A DNA stretch of 45,635 bases, from positions 1-45,635 of IMG/VR virus record IMGVR_UViG_3300025736_000050, one strand, 5' to 3'. Both the position numbers and the translations under genes were made by a program. The DNA is from a virus. How positions within the stretch are numbered: the first letter of the stretch is position 1; each line of letters opens with the position of its first letter. The notes below the pieces were generated by a model that worked only from the letters and a program-made list of their open reading frames with translations, was not told the origin of the DNA and ran no database searches. Of this stretch, positions 32,360-39,102 are shown piece after piece.

Positions 32360-32399
32360 TGTGATGTATATCACAGTTTGGTTAATTATCGATTATAAT
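32360..32399 (+). promoter_or_regulatory. CRP-type palindrome and TATAAT box (class II-like promoter)
   Basis: TGTGA-N6-TCACA is perfect at 32360-32375, followed by TATAAT at 32394-32399. A start about 9-10 nt after the TATAAT would place the palindrome centre near -41.5, the standard class II CRP/FNR position, and the -35 hexamer is absent. This is strong pattern evidence; use by a host CRP-family regulator is inferred. Confidence 0.55.
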
Positions 32400-32470
32400 C
32401 TTTGGATGAATAAAACTATATAACAGTATCTATTGTATAACACTCTCTTACTCTCTTAATAAAGAGAATA

Positions 32471-32484
32471 TCTTAATATTAAGA
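32471..32484. repeat. 14-bp perfect AT palindrome
   Basis: TCTTAATATTAAGA is a perfect palindrome in the control region. It could bind a dimeric regulator or take part in strand opening. Confidence 0.5.
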
Positions 32485-32659
32485 GCAATAAGCATACCAT
32501 TTTACATATTGTAATAGATATGGTCTGAATAGCTGTGATTGTTGTTATCTCAAGATTATACAATTATCTCAACAATTATTTAATTGATATAATCCTATGA
32601 TTGATAGTGTATTAGAGTGATAATTGACTAGCTGAGATAATAATCTTCTCAAGTATCGT

Positions 32660-32687
32660 TTGCTTTTTGTCCGATACGTTGTATAGT
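32660..32687 (+). promoter_or_regulatory. candidate sigma70-type promoter for the rightward small-gene operon
   Basis: TTGCTT (32660-32665) is separated by 16 nt from TATAGT (32682-32687), and the first gene of the rightward operon starts 44 nt further on. The -10 box matches at five of six positions and the -35 only at TTG. Confidence 0.4.
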
Positions 32688-32730
32688 TAAGGTGAAAGCA
32701 ACGGTTATTATTCAAACACGGAGCAAAAAG

Positions 32731-32961
32731 ATGTCAAAGTCAAAGATATTATATCGAACGTGGCCGACGACAGGGAACGTTATAGCGGTGTTCCCTGATA
32801 TTGCTGTGGGACAATTTGTCCCTGATAAATGGTGTATTGGTCTATCAATAACTGGCAATAAATTACCTGTTGACCTTGACTTAATCAAAGCCAAGACCAG
32901 ACCGGCCACCACTAATGAGATATCCAGCTATAAACAAGCAATCAAAGCAATAAGGGCTTGA
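32731..32961 (+). CDS. small protein, first gene of rightward operon
   Basis: From the ATG at 32731 (MSKSKILYRTWPTTGNV) the protein has 76 residues and is basic, ending ISSYKQAIKAIRA. A CACGGAG ribosome-site leader precedes it, and this leader (CAAACACGGAG) recurs before the gene at 33587. An upstream GTG at 32692 is less likely. No family was recognised. It is probably an early host-takeover-type gene. Confidence 0.6.
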   Translation: MSKSKILYRTWPTTGNVIAVFPDIAVGQFVPDKWCIGLSITGNKLPVDLDLIKAKTRPATTNEISSYKQAIKAIRA

Positions 32962-32993
32962 ATGGTTATTATTCTAATTGGAAAGGTTATATT

Positions 32994-33308
32994 ATGAAAC
33001 AAGTAACAAAAAAACACTTCAAAGAATTACATTCTACTGGCAAGTTGTGGCTTGTTAGCGCTTGTCCTAATAGGTATCCGGCGGATGTATATGATATTCT
33101 AGTTGACCGGAAGGGCGATTATCCACAGCACGAAACAACACGGGCAAGCTTAGACAACTACGGCGATTATAGCAAGACAGTAGCTACCACGTTTGAATTG
33201 CGCGGTAGAGTCTTTTACTTCGTAACAACTACAATCGACAACTCAAAGTGCGATACATGTAGTATGACAGACACGAGAACCGATGTTGTAATATATATCG
33301 AAAAATAA
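32994..33308 (+). CDS. small protein of unknown function
   Basis: From the ATG at 32994, with GGAAAGG 8 nt upstream, the protein has 104 residues. It begins MKQVTKKHFKELHSTGKLWL and looks like a compact alpha/beta domain with three Cys residues (including CDTC). A longer frame starting in the preceding gene lacks a ribosome site. Function is unknown. Confidence 0.6.
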   Translation: MKQVTKKHFKELHSTGKLWLVSACPNRYPADVYDILVDRKGDYPQHETTRASLDNYGDYSKTVATTFELRGRVFYFVTTTIDNSKCDTCSMTDTRTDVVIYIEK

Positions 33309-33329
33309 CCACTAAACGAAAGATATATT

Positions 33330-33557
33330 ATGAATATCACACAAGCAAAAAGACAGTTAAGCAACGATAAGAATGTTGTGTTGATTGGTAATTACTTCAA
33401 CCGTGTCGAGTGTAAACTCTTCTTATCCTCTATATATGGCCGATGTAATCGCAAGCTTGCTTTCGATCATGCTGTTAAGTGCTTTAAGCAAGACTTTGTA
33501 GAAATAAGCACTTATTACTCTGGCAGTAAATCAGATTGCAAGTTTACTTGGAAATAA
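33330..33557 (+). CDS. small Cys-containing protein
   Basis: The 75-residue protein begins MNITQAKRQLSNDKNVVLIG and has four Cys residues and basic patches. The leader CGAAAGATATATTATG is shared exactly with the small gene at 33794, within a longer near-identical block. It precedes the gene at 33587 with a short gap. Function is unknown. Confidence 0.6.
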   Translation: MNITQAKRQLSNDKNVVLIGNYFNRVECKLFLSSIYGRCNRKLAFDHAVKCFKQDFVEISTYYSGSKSDCKFTWK

Positions 33558-33586
33558 GGTTATTTACTCAAACACGGAGACATATA

Positions 33587-33772
33587 ATGCCATTCAATAG
33601 AACATGGGAAGAAATACACGCTGTGCAGCAGAAGAAAAACCATCCAAAGTTGATATCGGTTAATAATAATGTTGATTATGGTTCTGACCCATTAGGCGAT
33701 AATAAGTATAAAATGATTCCTTCTGGCGATATTGTAAACTTGGTAGAGCGTAACAGAAGATTGACCAAATAA
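33587..33772 (+). CDS. small protein of unknown function
   Basis: From the ATG at 33587 (MPFNRTWEEIHAVQQKKN) the protein has 61 residues and is basic, ending NLVERNRRLTK. The leader ACTCAAACACGGAG resembles that of the first operon gene. Translation from 33536 would run through the preceding gene and is unlikely. Confidence 0.55.
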   Translation: MPFNRTWEEIHAVQQKKNHPKLISVNNNVDYGSDPLGDNKYKMIPSGDIVNLVERNRRLTK

Positions 33773-33793
33773 CCACTAATCGAAAGATATATT

Positions 33794-33952
33794 ATGAGTT
33801 GGGAACCAAGAGAAATGAATTGTGTTGCACTGATTGTGCCGAGAGTTTTTATTCATAAACAGAATATAGCCCAATATTACCCCTTCAGCGCAAGCCAGGC
33901 TCGCCACTGGCAAGGGGTTTGTGTCTTGTTTTACGAGTCTATTTTATTATGA
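33794..33952 (+). CDS. very short possible gene overlapping a terminator
   Basis: An ATG at 33794 has the same leader (CGAAAGATATATTATG) as the gene at 33330 and gives 52 codons beginning MSWEPREMNCVALIVPRVF. A strong hairpin-U-run terminator lies within the frame (33879-33932). Either the gene is short and disrupted by the terminator, or the conserved leader drives only the start of a regulatory peptide. Evidence is the leader only. Confidence 0.35.
   Translation: MSWEPREMNCVALIVPRVFIHKQNIAQYYPFSASQARHWQGVCVLFYESILL
33879..33932 (+). terminator. bulged terminator hairpin, family member 3
   Basis: Outer 7-bp stem ACCCCTT/AAGGGGT, 8-nt left bulge, 5-bp inner stem GCCAG/CTGGC, 8-nt loop, then a T-rich tail. 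The architecture is the same as members 31657 and 34772. Confidence 0.75.
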
Positions 33953-33966
33953 AAGAGGTAAAAAAC

Positions 33967-34140
33967 ATGGAAGCGATTATTGAAAAAAACGAGTTAATAG
34001 TAAGGATTCCAATTAGTGAGCGCAGCAGTAAAAGCGGCAAGTCAACCGTTATTGCGTCAAGCGGCGGCAATATTGCAACGTCGGCAATTCATAAGGGTAA
34101 GCCTGTGATTGTCGGTTGTAATGCCTATATCGCCAAATAG
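33967..34140 (+). CDS. small Ser/Lys-rich protein
   Basis: From the ATG at 33967, with AGAGGT upstream, the protein has 57 residues, beginning MEAIIEKNELIVRIPISERS and containing SSKSGKSTVIASSGGNIATS. The compact, hydrophilic sequence has no recognised family. The start at 33949 lacks a good ribosome site. The hairpin at 34151 follows it. Confidence 0.5.
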   Translation: MEAIIEKNELIVRIPISERSSKSGKSTVIASSGGNIATSAIHKGKPVIVGCNAYIAK

Positions 34141-34150
34141 TCAACCGGAA

Positions 34151-34181
34151 GCCCTGCCAGGTTTATATCTGGCGGGGTTTT
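34151..34181 (+). terminator. terminator hairpin, family member 4 (no bulge)
   Basis: GCCAG, an 8-nt loop and CTGGC, directly extended by CCCT/GGGG (one G-U) and then TTTT. The inner stem and loop length match members 33879 and 34772, but the left bulge is missing. Confidence 0.7.
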
Positions 34182-34205
34182 CTAACATCTTATAAGGGAA
34201 AAACA

Positions 34206-34487
34206 ATGACTTCATTACCAATGTTTGCAAGTTACGGGAATTATAGTGATAAAATGGGCAATATACGGGCTTTGGTATTCTCGTTTGGCAGTTTTGAAAT
34301 ATACTACAGCTATAAAACGCCGGTGGCGTTCCGTCAAAATGGCCGATTAGTAGTACGCGAAAATGACTGGGGACCGACAACCGGAAAACACCTGAACTGG
34401 ATTGATGGCGGTAATAAAAAAGACCGTATCAAGGGCGGACCGTTTGAATTGGAATTGTCTGGCATAATGGCGGAGCTGCAAAAATGA
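34206..34487 (+). CDS. small conserved-looking phage protein
   Basis: The 93-residue protein has a KTPVAFR segment and RLVVRENDWGPTTGKHLNWI, a pattern seen in small phage and plasmid proteins of unknown function. It is followed by a 4-base overlap with a 30-residue membrane gene. Possible DNA- or protein-binding roles are not determinable. Confidence 0.6.
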   Translation: MTSLPMFASYGNYSDKMGNIRALVFSFGSFEIYYSYKTPVAFRQNGRLVVRENDWGPTTGKHLNWIDGGNKKDRIKGGPFELELSGIMAELQK

Positions 34488-34576
34488 AAGTCTTAGCTTA
34501 TATCCTAGCCTATGGAATATGGGGCACAATATTTATAGCTGGAATAGTTTATCAACTACACAAGGAAAAGAGGTGA
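34484..34576 (+). CDS. 30-residue single-span membrane peptide
   Basis: MKVLAYILAYGIWGTIFIAG and a short Lys-rich tail (QLHKEKR) form a single membrane helix. The ATG overlaps the preceding stop by 4 bases (ATGA), so it is translated by coupling. The size resembles phage membrane peptides such as antiholin- or host-modulating types; the role is unknown. Confidence 0.55.
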   Translation: MKVLAYILAYGIWGTIFIAGIVYQLHKEKR

Positions 34577-34580
34577 TACA

Positions 34581-34763
34581 ATGAAGAAGCAAGAGATGCG
34601 AAACCACTACCCAAGAGAACGTCAGAGCTTATTTAATGCTGCGTGGCGTAGATACCGGGCTTTCCGTAACGATGCGGACATTGACGATCCTGTGGCCTTG
34701 TTTGAACAGATAATTAGTCAGTTAGTGAATGATTCAAAGAGTCAATTCTATATATATGGCTAA
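34581..34763 (+). CDS. small basic protein
   Basis: The 60-residue Arg/Asn/Asp-rich protein begins MKKQEMRNHYPRERQSLFNA and ends DSKSQFYIYG. It starts 4 bases after the membrane peptide gene, with AGAGGTG as ribosome site. It is followed by terminator member 5 (34772). Function is unknown. Confidence 0.55.
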   Translation: MKKQEMRNHYPRERQSLFNAAWRRYRAFRNDADIDDPVALFEQIISQLVNDSKSQFYIYG

Positions 34764-34771
34764 CCTCTTCC

Positions 34772-34812
34772 CCCCTGAATCGTAACCAGTTTCGAACCTG
34801 GTAGGGGTTTTT
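34772..34812 (+). terminator. bulged terminator hairpin, family member 5
   Basis: Outer stem CCCCT/AGGGG, 8-nt left bulge, 5-bp inner stem ACCAG/CTGGT, 8-nt loop TTTCGAAC, then TTTTT. The same architecture as 33879. The inner arm resembles a tRNA T-arm, but no tRNA is present. Confidence 0.8.
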
Positions 34813-34845
34813 GTATCGAATAACACTAATGAAAGGATTAAGACA

Positions 34846-35121
34846 ATGGAAAAACAATTTTCAGTAAAGGCGTGCCGATGGTTTGACAAGTATTGGGGTA
34901 ATACCTATCACTCCGTAAGATGTACAAGACACTCAGACGGCGCAGAGGTAGCCGCCGAATTACAGTACGGCTATGGTGAGTGTTATCGCCAAACAGCTAT
35001 TGAGATAATGCAGAAGGCTGGCTGGCTGGCTAGTGACTACAATGACAGAACCTCTCACAATATACTGTGGGAAGTTTCAGACGGTAAAAAAAGAGACTGT
35101 AAGGCCAACGGAATACTATAA
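34846..35121 (+). CDS. small protein with Trp-rich motif
   Basis: The 91-residue protein begins MEKQFSVKACRWFDKYWGNT and includes several Trp, Tyr and Cys residues. A GAAAGGATT leader precedes it and the operon continues without terminators. No family was recognised. Confidence 0.6.
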   Translation: MEKQFSVKACRWFDKYWGNTYHSVRCTRHSDGAEVAAELQYGYGECYRQTAIEIMQKAGWLASDYNDRTSHNILWEVSDGKKRDCKANGIL

Positions 35122-35135
35122 GGAGACTAAACACA

Positions 35136-35411
35136 ATGGAACGTATGAGAACGAAAGCTAAAGAAGTACGGAAAGCAATCGGCGAAGTCGTGCTTGACAT
35201 GATTGAGAATGAACCGGAAACATTTAAGGTTAAGCACGCAATCCAGCTAGACACCGAAACATGGCTTATGATTATGAGCGCAATAACTACTGAAATTGAG
35301 AGAGTAATAAGTCGGGCCAACATGCCTACTGAGGCAAAAATGTATAATATCAATAAATTCTTTACTGCTATGGAGTTCATCCACGATTCAGTATTGGGCA
35401 CTGAATTATAA
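35136..35411 (+). CDS. small helical protein
   Basis: The 91-residue protein begins MERMRTKAKEVRKAIGEVV and is highly helical and charged. An AAGGAG ribosome site is present. No function can be assigned; a single helical bundle with DNA- or protein-binding potential is plausible. Confidence 0.6.
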   Translation: MERMRTKAKEVRKAIGEVVLDMIENEPETFKVKHAIQLDTETWLMIMSAITTEIERVISRANMPTEAKMYNINKFFTAMEFIHDSVLGTEL

Positions 35412-35445
35412 ACCTTTAACACATATAGATTTAAGGAGATAAGAT

Positions 35446-35802
35446 ATGAAAGCTATGAAAAAAACCATCGGCATTATTGACGATATAGAGTTTGTCGATG
35501 CCGACGATCTGGCTCATTATAAAGAATGCCCGCAAGCTTGTGACGCTCAAGCAAGAGTCGGGTCGGGCGTTGAGGGTGATTTTAATCACTCGGTTTGGTG
35601 TGGTTGTGGTCGGCATTTGGGGTATATTCAAAGCAGTCGGTACGAGGGGTGTCAATCTATAGAGTGTCATTCTTGCAAGCATTATTACAAGTTTTGTTCT
35701 ATATCAAGTATGCGAAACTTATGTTGGAATAAGAAGTGCTTTTATGAAGAAGGTACTGCACTTAATAATACGCCGGGTAAAATACCTTCTGGCTTATTGT
35801 AA
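35446..35802 (+). CDS. Cys-rich zinc-binding-type protein
   Basis: The 118-residue protein contains 11 cysteines arranged as pairs and clusters (CPQAC, WCGCG, CQSIECHSCKHYYKFC, CWNKKC), typical of zinc-binding folds. AAGGAGAT is the ribosome site. It precedes the serine recombinase by 17 bases. Regulatory or nucleic-acid-binding function is likely but unproven. Confidence 0.65.
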   Translation: MKAMKKTIGIIDDIEFVDADDLAHYKECPQACDAQARVGSGVEGDFNHSVWCGCGRHLGYIQSSRYEGCQSIECHSCKHYYKFCSISSMRNLCWNKKCFYEEGTALNNTPGKIPSGLL

Positions 35803-35819
35803 TTAGGAAGGGTAAAACA

Positions 35820-36563
35820 ATGAATAAAACAGCAATTTACATGCGGGTATCTACGGGCCATCAATCTACTGCTAGTCAGCGACCAGATATAGAACGGTGG
35901 TTAGAGCTATCACATATACACCCAGAAGACCAGATTTGGCTTGAGGATACCGCCTCCGGGCGTTCGCGGAGTGGTAGGCCACAATACTACGATCTGGAGC
36001 GATTGGTCTCCAGCGGCAACATAGAGCGTGTGGTAGTCTGGCGTGTTGACAGGTTGGGCAGGTCGATGATTGAAGCTTGTAAATTCTTCCAGTTGTGCAA
36101 GGATAACCAGGTCAACATCATCTCAGTGAGTGAGGGCATAGATAACTCAACTGAGCTGGGCGAGCTTATAACGAACATTATGGCCTCTTTTGCTCAATAT
36201 GAGGCCGATATGAGGGCCGAGCGTATTCGGGCCGGTATATCTGCTGCCCGTAGGTCTAATTGTCCAGAGTGTAAGGCCAAGTGTAAGCCTACCCCAGACC
36301 CGCGGAACCAATACCCCAAAGAGTTCCACTACCAGTGCAAGGTGTGCAGTCACGAGTGGAAGGGTAAAAAGTGGGGCGGTAGTCGTAAAGGCAGAAGGAC
36401 TAAACTAACCGATGCTCACGTCAAGGCTATCAATAGTCTGGCCATGAATGGTATGAAGGCTCCGACCATCGCTAAGACTCAGAATATCAGTATATCCACA
36501 GTTTATCGGGCTTTACGTATGCTTGGTCATTTACCAGAATTGCCTTCGAGTCGGGCCATGTAA
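35820..36563 (+). CDS. serine recombinase (resolvase/invertase) with zinc-ribbon insert
   Basis: The 247-residue protein has the catalytic serine Ser11 in YMRVSTGHQ and the WRVDRLGRS and FAQYEADMRAERIRAGI motifs of the resolvase/invertase catalytic domain and E-helix. Between this and the C-terminal helix-turn-helix (about 196-235) there is a zinc-ribbon-like insert with Cys148, Cys151, Cys173 and Cys176 (CPEC and CKVC). The insert replaces the usual short linker. Such enzymes recombine DNA at short dyad sites. Its target may be the control region or the exchangeable cassette; none is proven. Its 3' end overlaps the convergent NeuA-like gene by 37 bases. Confidence 0.9.
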   Translation: MNKTAIYMRVSTGHQSTASQRPDIERWLELSHIHPEDQIWLEDTASGRSRSGRPQYYDLERLVSSGNIERVVVWRVDRLGRSMIEACKFFQLCKDNQVNIISVSEGIDNSTELGELITNIMASFAQYEADMRAERIRAGISAARRSNCPECKAKCKPTPDPRNQYPKEFHYQCKVCSHEWKGKKWGGSRKGRRTKLTDAHVKAINSLAMNGMKAPTIAKTQNISISTVYRALRMLGHLPELPSSRAM

Positions 36564-37243
36564 TCTACAGCCATATCAAAATCGTGCTGGGTGTCTATGT
36601 TTACTGAGTCGCCTGGCTGTTGGACAATACAGCGGCGATCTGTACCCCAAAAGGCGTGCGGGTCGTCGCTTGTGTTTGCATCCATCAATACTTCAGTCTT
36701 GACAACTGCTGCTGCGCCATCTACGTAGTAATACTTAGGTAATTCCTGCCTGCGATACACCTGATTGTAGATGAGCTTGCTTATCTGATCGTCCTTATTC
36801 TTCTTGTGCATGAAGAATGGATGCTGCTCACTCACTTCTGTAACTGTCTGGACCGAATCACAACCTGTCTCTTTGATCTTATCAATACATGCCTTGAGTA
36901 TGCCCGGCTTGCGTACTACATTCGGGTACAGTAGGGCCACATATTCATACGAGTCGGGCTTGCGTCTATCTACGGCATGTCTTAACACCATATCTATCGG
37001 CGTATCATCTTGGCATAGACATTCAGGGCGGTCGATTATTAAATCCGTATTACAACCATATGCCCACTGGTACTTCTTTAGATATTCTGGCATATTTGTA
37101 GTCAGGACGGGGTAATATCCTTCGCTGATAGAGTAGTTCACAGCTATCTCTATCAGGGTCATGGGTCCAATCCTCTTAACATTCTTATTCTCCAACCCTT
37201 TACTACCTGCTCTGGCTGGTATTATTACTACTGTGTCTTGCAT
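36527..37243 (-). CDS. neuA-like: NeuA-type CMP-nonulosonate synthetase
   Basis: The 238-residue protein carries the cytidylyltransferase signature IPARAGSKGLENKN (8-21), a central RRQELP-YYYVDGA segment and the late DSVNIDTQHDFDMA motif of the NeuA/LegF/PseF family. It would transfer CMP to a sialic, legionaminic or pseudaminic-type acid, making the activated donor for a transferase. The gene follows the radical SAM gene on the minus strand with a 3-nt gap, and the Maf-like gene lies further upstream, so the three probably form one operon. Together with the NeuB- and NeuD-like proteins this covers synthesis, acylation, activation and transfer. The 3' end overlaps the convergent recombinase gene. 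Confidence 0.93.
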   Translation of the reverse strand: MQDTVVIIPARAGSKGLENKNVKRIGPMTLIEIAVNYSISEGYYPVLTTNMPEYLKKYQWAYGCNTDLIIDRPECLCQDDTPIDMVLRHAVDRRKPDSYEYVALLYPNVVRKPGILKACIDKIKETGCDSVQTVTEVSEQHPFFMHKKNKDDQISKLIYNQVYRRQELPKYYYVDGAAAVVKTEVLMDANTSDDPHAFWGTDRRCIVQQPGDSVNIDTQHDFDMAVDYMARLEGNSGK

Positions 37244-37246
37244 TTC

Positions 37247-38632
37247 TTAATCTCCTAAGTTAAATCCATGCTGTCTGCGGTGTTTCTTGTCTCTATCATC
37301 GAACCCCTTGAAGTTGGGTCCGTACAATTCTTTAATCTGGTCGTCTGTCATCTGTGGTTTGACCTGCTTATTAACATACTCAATCATGCTATCGTGTATA
37401 CGAGTGAGAATATCTTCTGCCATCCATTCCCAATCTCTCACTGCAATTGGCCACATCAGATTGATAAGGAAGTTATTGCAGTCTCCAGTTTCGCACAATG
37501 CTTCGATGTATTTTTCTTCGGTAATAAACTTAGCTTTAATCATACCGAACACTTGCTGATATAATTGCGTCTTCGGATATGGCGTGGCATACATCAATGA
37601 CGATAGCGGTATCTGATTATCTATGCAGAAGTTTTGCGTTTCCATTATCGTGTCTGGCCCTTCGCCCGGATAGCCAAAGATAAATGAAGTCGGGCATAGC
37701 ATACCTGCCTCTCTTGTATCTCTTATGACTTGTGCTGCCTGCTCTGCTGTCTGCTGCTTATTCATAAGCTTGAGCATCTTATCGCTACCTGATTCTATCC
37801 CATAGCTCACTGATACACAGCCGGACGCTTTCATCTCTTTAAGCATATCAAGGTCGCAGATACCTACCCGGCCAGTGCATGACCATTTGAGATTGGGTAA
37901 TCTGTTCCTTATCAACGCACAAATATTATAAACTCGCTGTTTGTTAATCACGAAACAGTCATCTTGAAATGATATAAAGTCTAGGTTGAATTTATCAACC
38001 ACCCATTCCATGTCATAGCCAAGAGGAACAACATCGAAGCTTCTCCACTTCGTGCCACTGAGCCGATAGCAGAAGTTGCAATCATAAGGACATCCCCTTG
38101 AAGTCACCATGTCCATGTCTCTACCGAAGCCAACTACTGGGTTTGCAAGATATACATTCATTGGGAATAATTCGTATGGCGTGATAGGCAGGTTATCCAA
38201 GTCTTCCGATATTGGGTCTTCCGGCTCTATCCCAAACACCTCTCTGAGTATCTTATCCTCACCTTCTCCTGCTATCAGGAAGTCGTGCGGTATATTCCTC
38301 TCTACGATCTTAGTACATGCAGTGGCAAGACCACCACCCAAAACTATCTTAGCATCAGGCAACGCCTTCTTGATTAGTGGAACCATACGCTTCTGCCATA
38401 CATATGTAGTCACCATGCCACCGATACCGATAAACTTGGGTGACTGTTTCTGTAGCTCAGTAATCACCATATCATCTGTCATACGCAAAGCGTTAGCATC
38501 TATCACACCAACATCAATGCCAGCATCAATCAACACAGCAGCGATACTTCCCAGTCCATGTGGAAAGTTACGTGGCTTATCTTGTAATCGTATCGGAGGG
38601 TTTATCAGTGTTATGTCTTTACAGTATCCCAT
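37247..38632 (-). CDS. cobalamin-binding radical SAM enzyme
   Basis: From the ATG at 38630-38632 the protein has 461 residues; the longer frame uses a TTG. The N-terminal 150 residues form a B12-binding-type domain (ITLINPPIRLQDKP, then an alternating strand-helix pattern ending in LIAGEGEDKILREV). The radical SAM core has CxxxCxxC as CPYDCNFC (Cys181, Cys185, Cys188), plus DDCFVINKQ and a GxIEpGS-like YGIESGSDK motif. B12-type radical SAM enzymes often methylate or rearrange sugars or sugar phosphates. Its place between the Maf- and NeuA-like genes suggests it modifies the nonulosonic sugar or the acceptor (inference). Confidence 0.88.
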   Translation of the reverse strand: MGYCKDITLINPPIRLQDKPRNFPHGLGSIAAVLIDAGIDVGVIDANALRMTDDMVITELQKQSPKFIGIGGMVTTYVWQKRMVPLIKKALPDAKIVLGGGLATACTKIVERNIPHDFLIAGEGEDKILREVFGIEPEDPISEDLDNLPITPYELFPMNVYLANPVVGFGRDMDMVTSRGCPYDCNFCYRLSGTKWRSFDVVPLGYDMEWVVDKFNLDFISFQDDCFVINKQRVYNICALIRNRLPNLKWSCTGRVGICDLDMLKEMKASGCVSVSYGIESGSDKMLKLMNKQQTAEQAAQVIRDTREAGMLCPTSFIFGYPGEGPDTIMETQNFCIDNQIPLSSLMYATPYPKTQLYQQVFGMIKAKFITEEKYIEALCETGDCNNFLINLMWPIAVRDWEWMAEDILTRIHDSMIEYVNKQVKPQMTDDQIKELYGPNFKGFDDRDKKHRRQHGFNLGD

Positions 38633-38637
38633 CTTTC

Positions 38638-38934
38638 TTAATCTCCACAAAAGTGTGCCACTTTCTTATTATCCAGACCCTTTTTAATTATCCCTTGCAA
38701 TCGCTCACGAACGGCTGCTACCTTCATATCTCCAAACTCAAACAGTAGCCTCTCAAGAGTAGCCAGAGCCTTTCGTGCTGCTACAGCAACCTCTTCCGTA
38801 TTGGCAAGTTGTGTCTCTAATTTATGCACTCTATCTTCATGCTTCTTATGAGACTTAATCAACTCAGCGTGCTTTTTTTCCTGTCTTTGCAACGCACCTA
38901 TCAACGCTTCTTTTGTTTTGTATTGTGGTTTCAT
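38638..38934 (-). CDS. coiled-coil protein of unknown function
   Basis: The 98-residue protein begins MKPQYKTKEALIGALQRQEK and is a Lys/Glu-rich coiled coil with Ala-Arg-Lys segments and a basic C-terminus ending KKVAHFCGD. It follows the 41-residue gene and precedes the radical SAM gene by 5 bases. No functional motif is visible. Confidence 0.55.
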   Translation of the reverse strand: MKPQYKTKEALIGALQRQEKKHAELIKSHKKHEDRVHKLETQLANTEEVAVAARKALATLERLLFEFGDMKVAAVRERLQGIIKKGLDNKKVAHFCGD

Positions 38935-38964
38935 TACTCGTTATCCTTTCGCTCTTATTCCTTG

Positions 38965-39090
38965 TCAGCAATTGCCTTTTTTGCCGCCAGTTTTTCGTCC
39001 TTTGGGCTTAGCTGTTCCGCGACCTTTTCCGCCGCCTCTTCCGTCTCTTGGCCCATTACCTTTCGGGCCTTTTCCATCTTTGTTAGCCAT
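38965..39090 (-). CDS. 41-residue Gly/Arg/Lys-rich protein (overlapping frame also open)
   Basis: An ATG at 39088-39090 with AAGGAG at good spacing gives MANKDGKGPKGNGPRDGRGG and a Gly/Arg/Lys-rich tail ending KKGNC. An ATG at 39093-39095, in a different frame, gives a 46-residue Lys/Glu/Ala helix beginning MKWLTKMEKARKVMG. Spacing favours the first, and the Gly/Arg pattern resembles small phage nucleic-acid-binding peptides. The second could be expressed too. Neither has an assigned role. Confidence 0.5.
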   Translation of the reverse strand: MANKDGKGPKGNGPRDGRGGGKGRGTAKPKGRKTGGKKGNC

Positions 39091-39102
39091 TTCATTATCT
39101 CC

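Larger units (their letters stand above)
31715..32655. other. gene-free AT-rich control region between divergent operons
   Basis: No credible gene is seen over about 0.9 kb. The region holds an isolated G-rich block (32015-32073), tandem GAGCCTTATT (32080-32099), a CRP-type palindrome (32360-32375) with a TATAAT (32394-32399), a 14-bp AT palindrome (32471-32484), and TTATCTCA at 32545-32552 and 32564-32571, inverted at 32633-32640. Divergent operons start on both sides. These properties fit a main promoter region and possibly a replication origin. Confidence 0.6.

Noticed and set aside
34772-34812. tRNA T-arm-like hairpin (TTTCGAAC loop)
   Set aside because: No D-arm, anticodon arm or CCA end is present, and a run of five T follows. 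It is better explained as a terminator.
36527-36563. Possible gene fusion at the convergent overlap of recombinase and NeuA-like genes
   Set aside because: The genes are on opposite strands and overlap by only 37 bases at their 3' ends; both proteins are complete.
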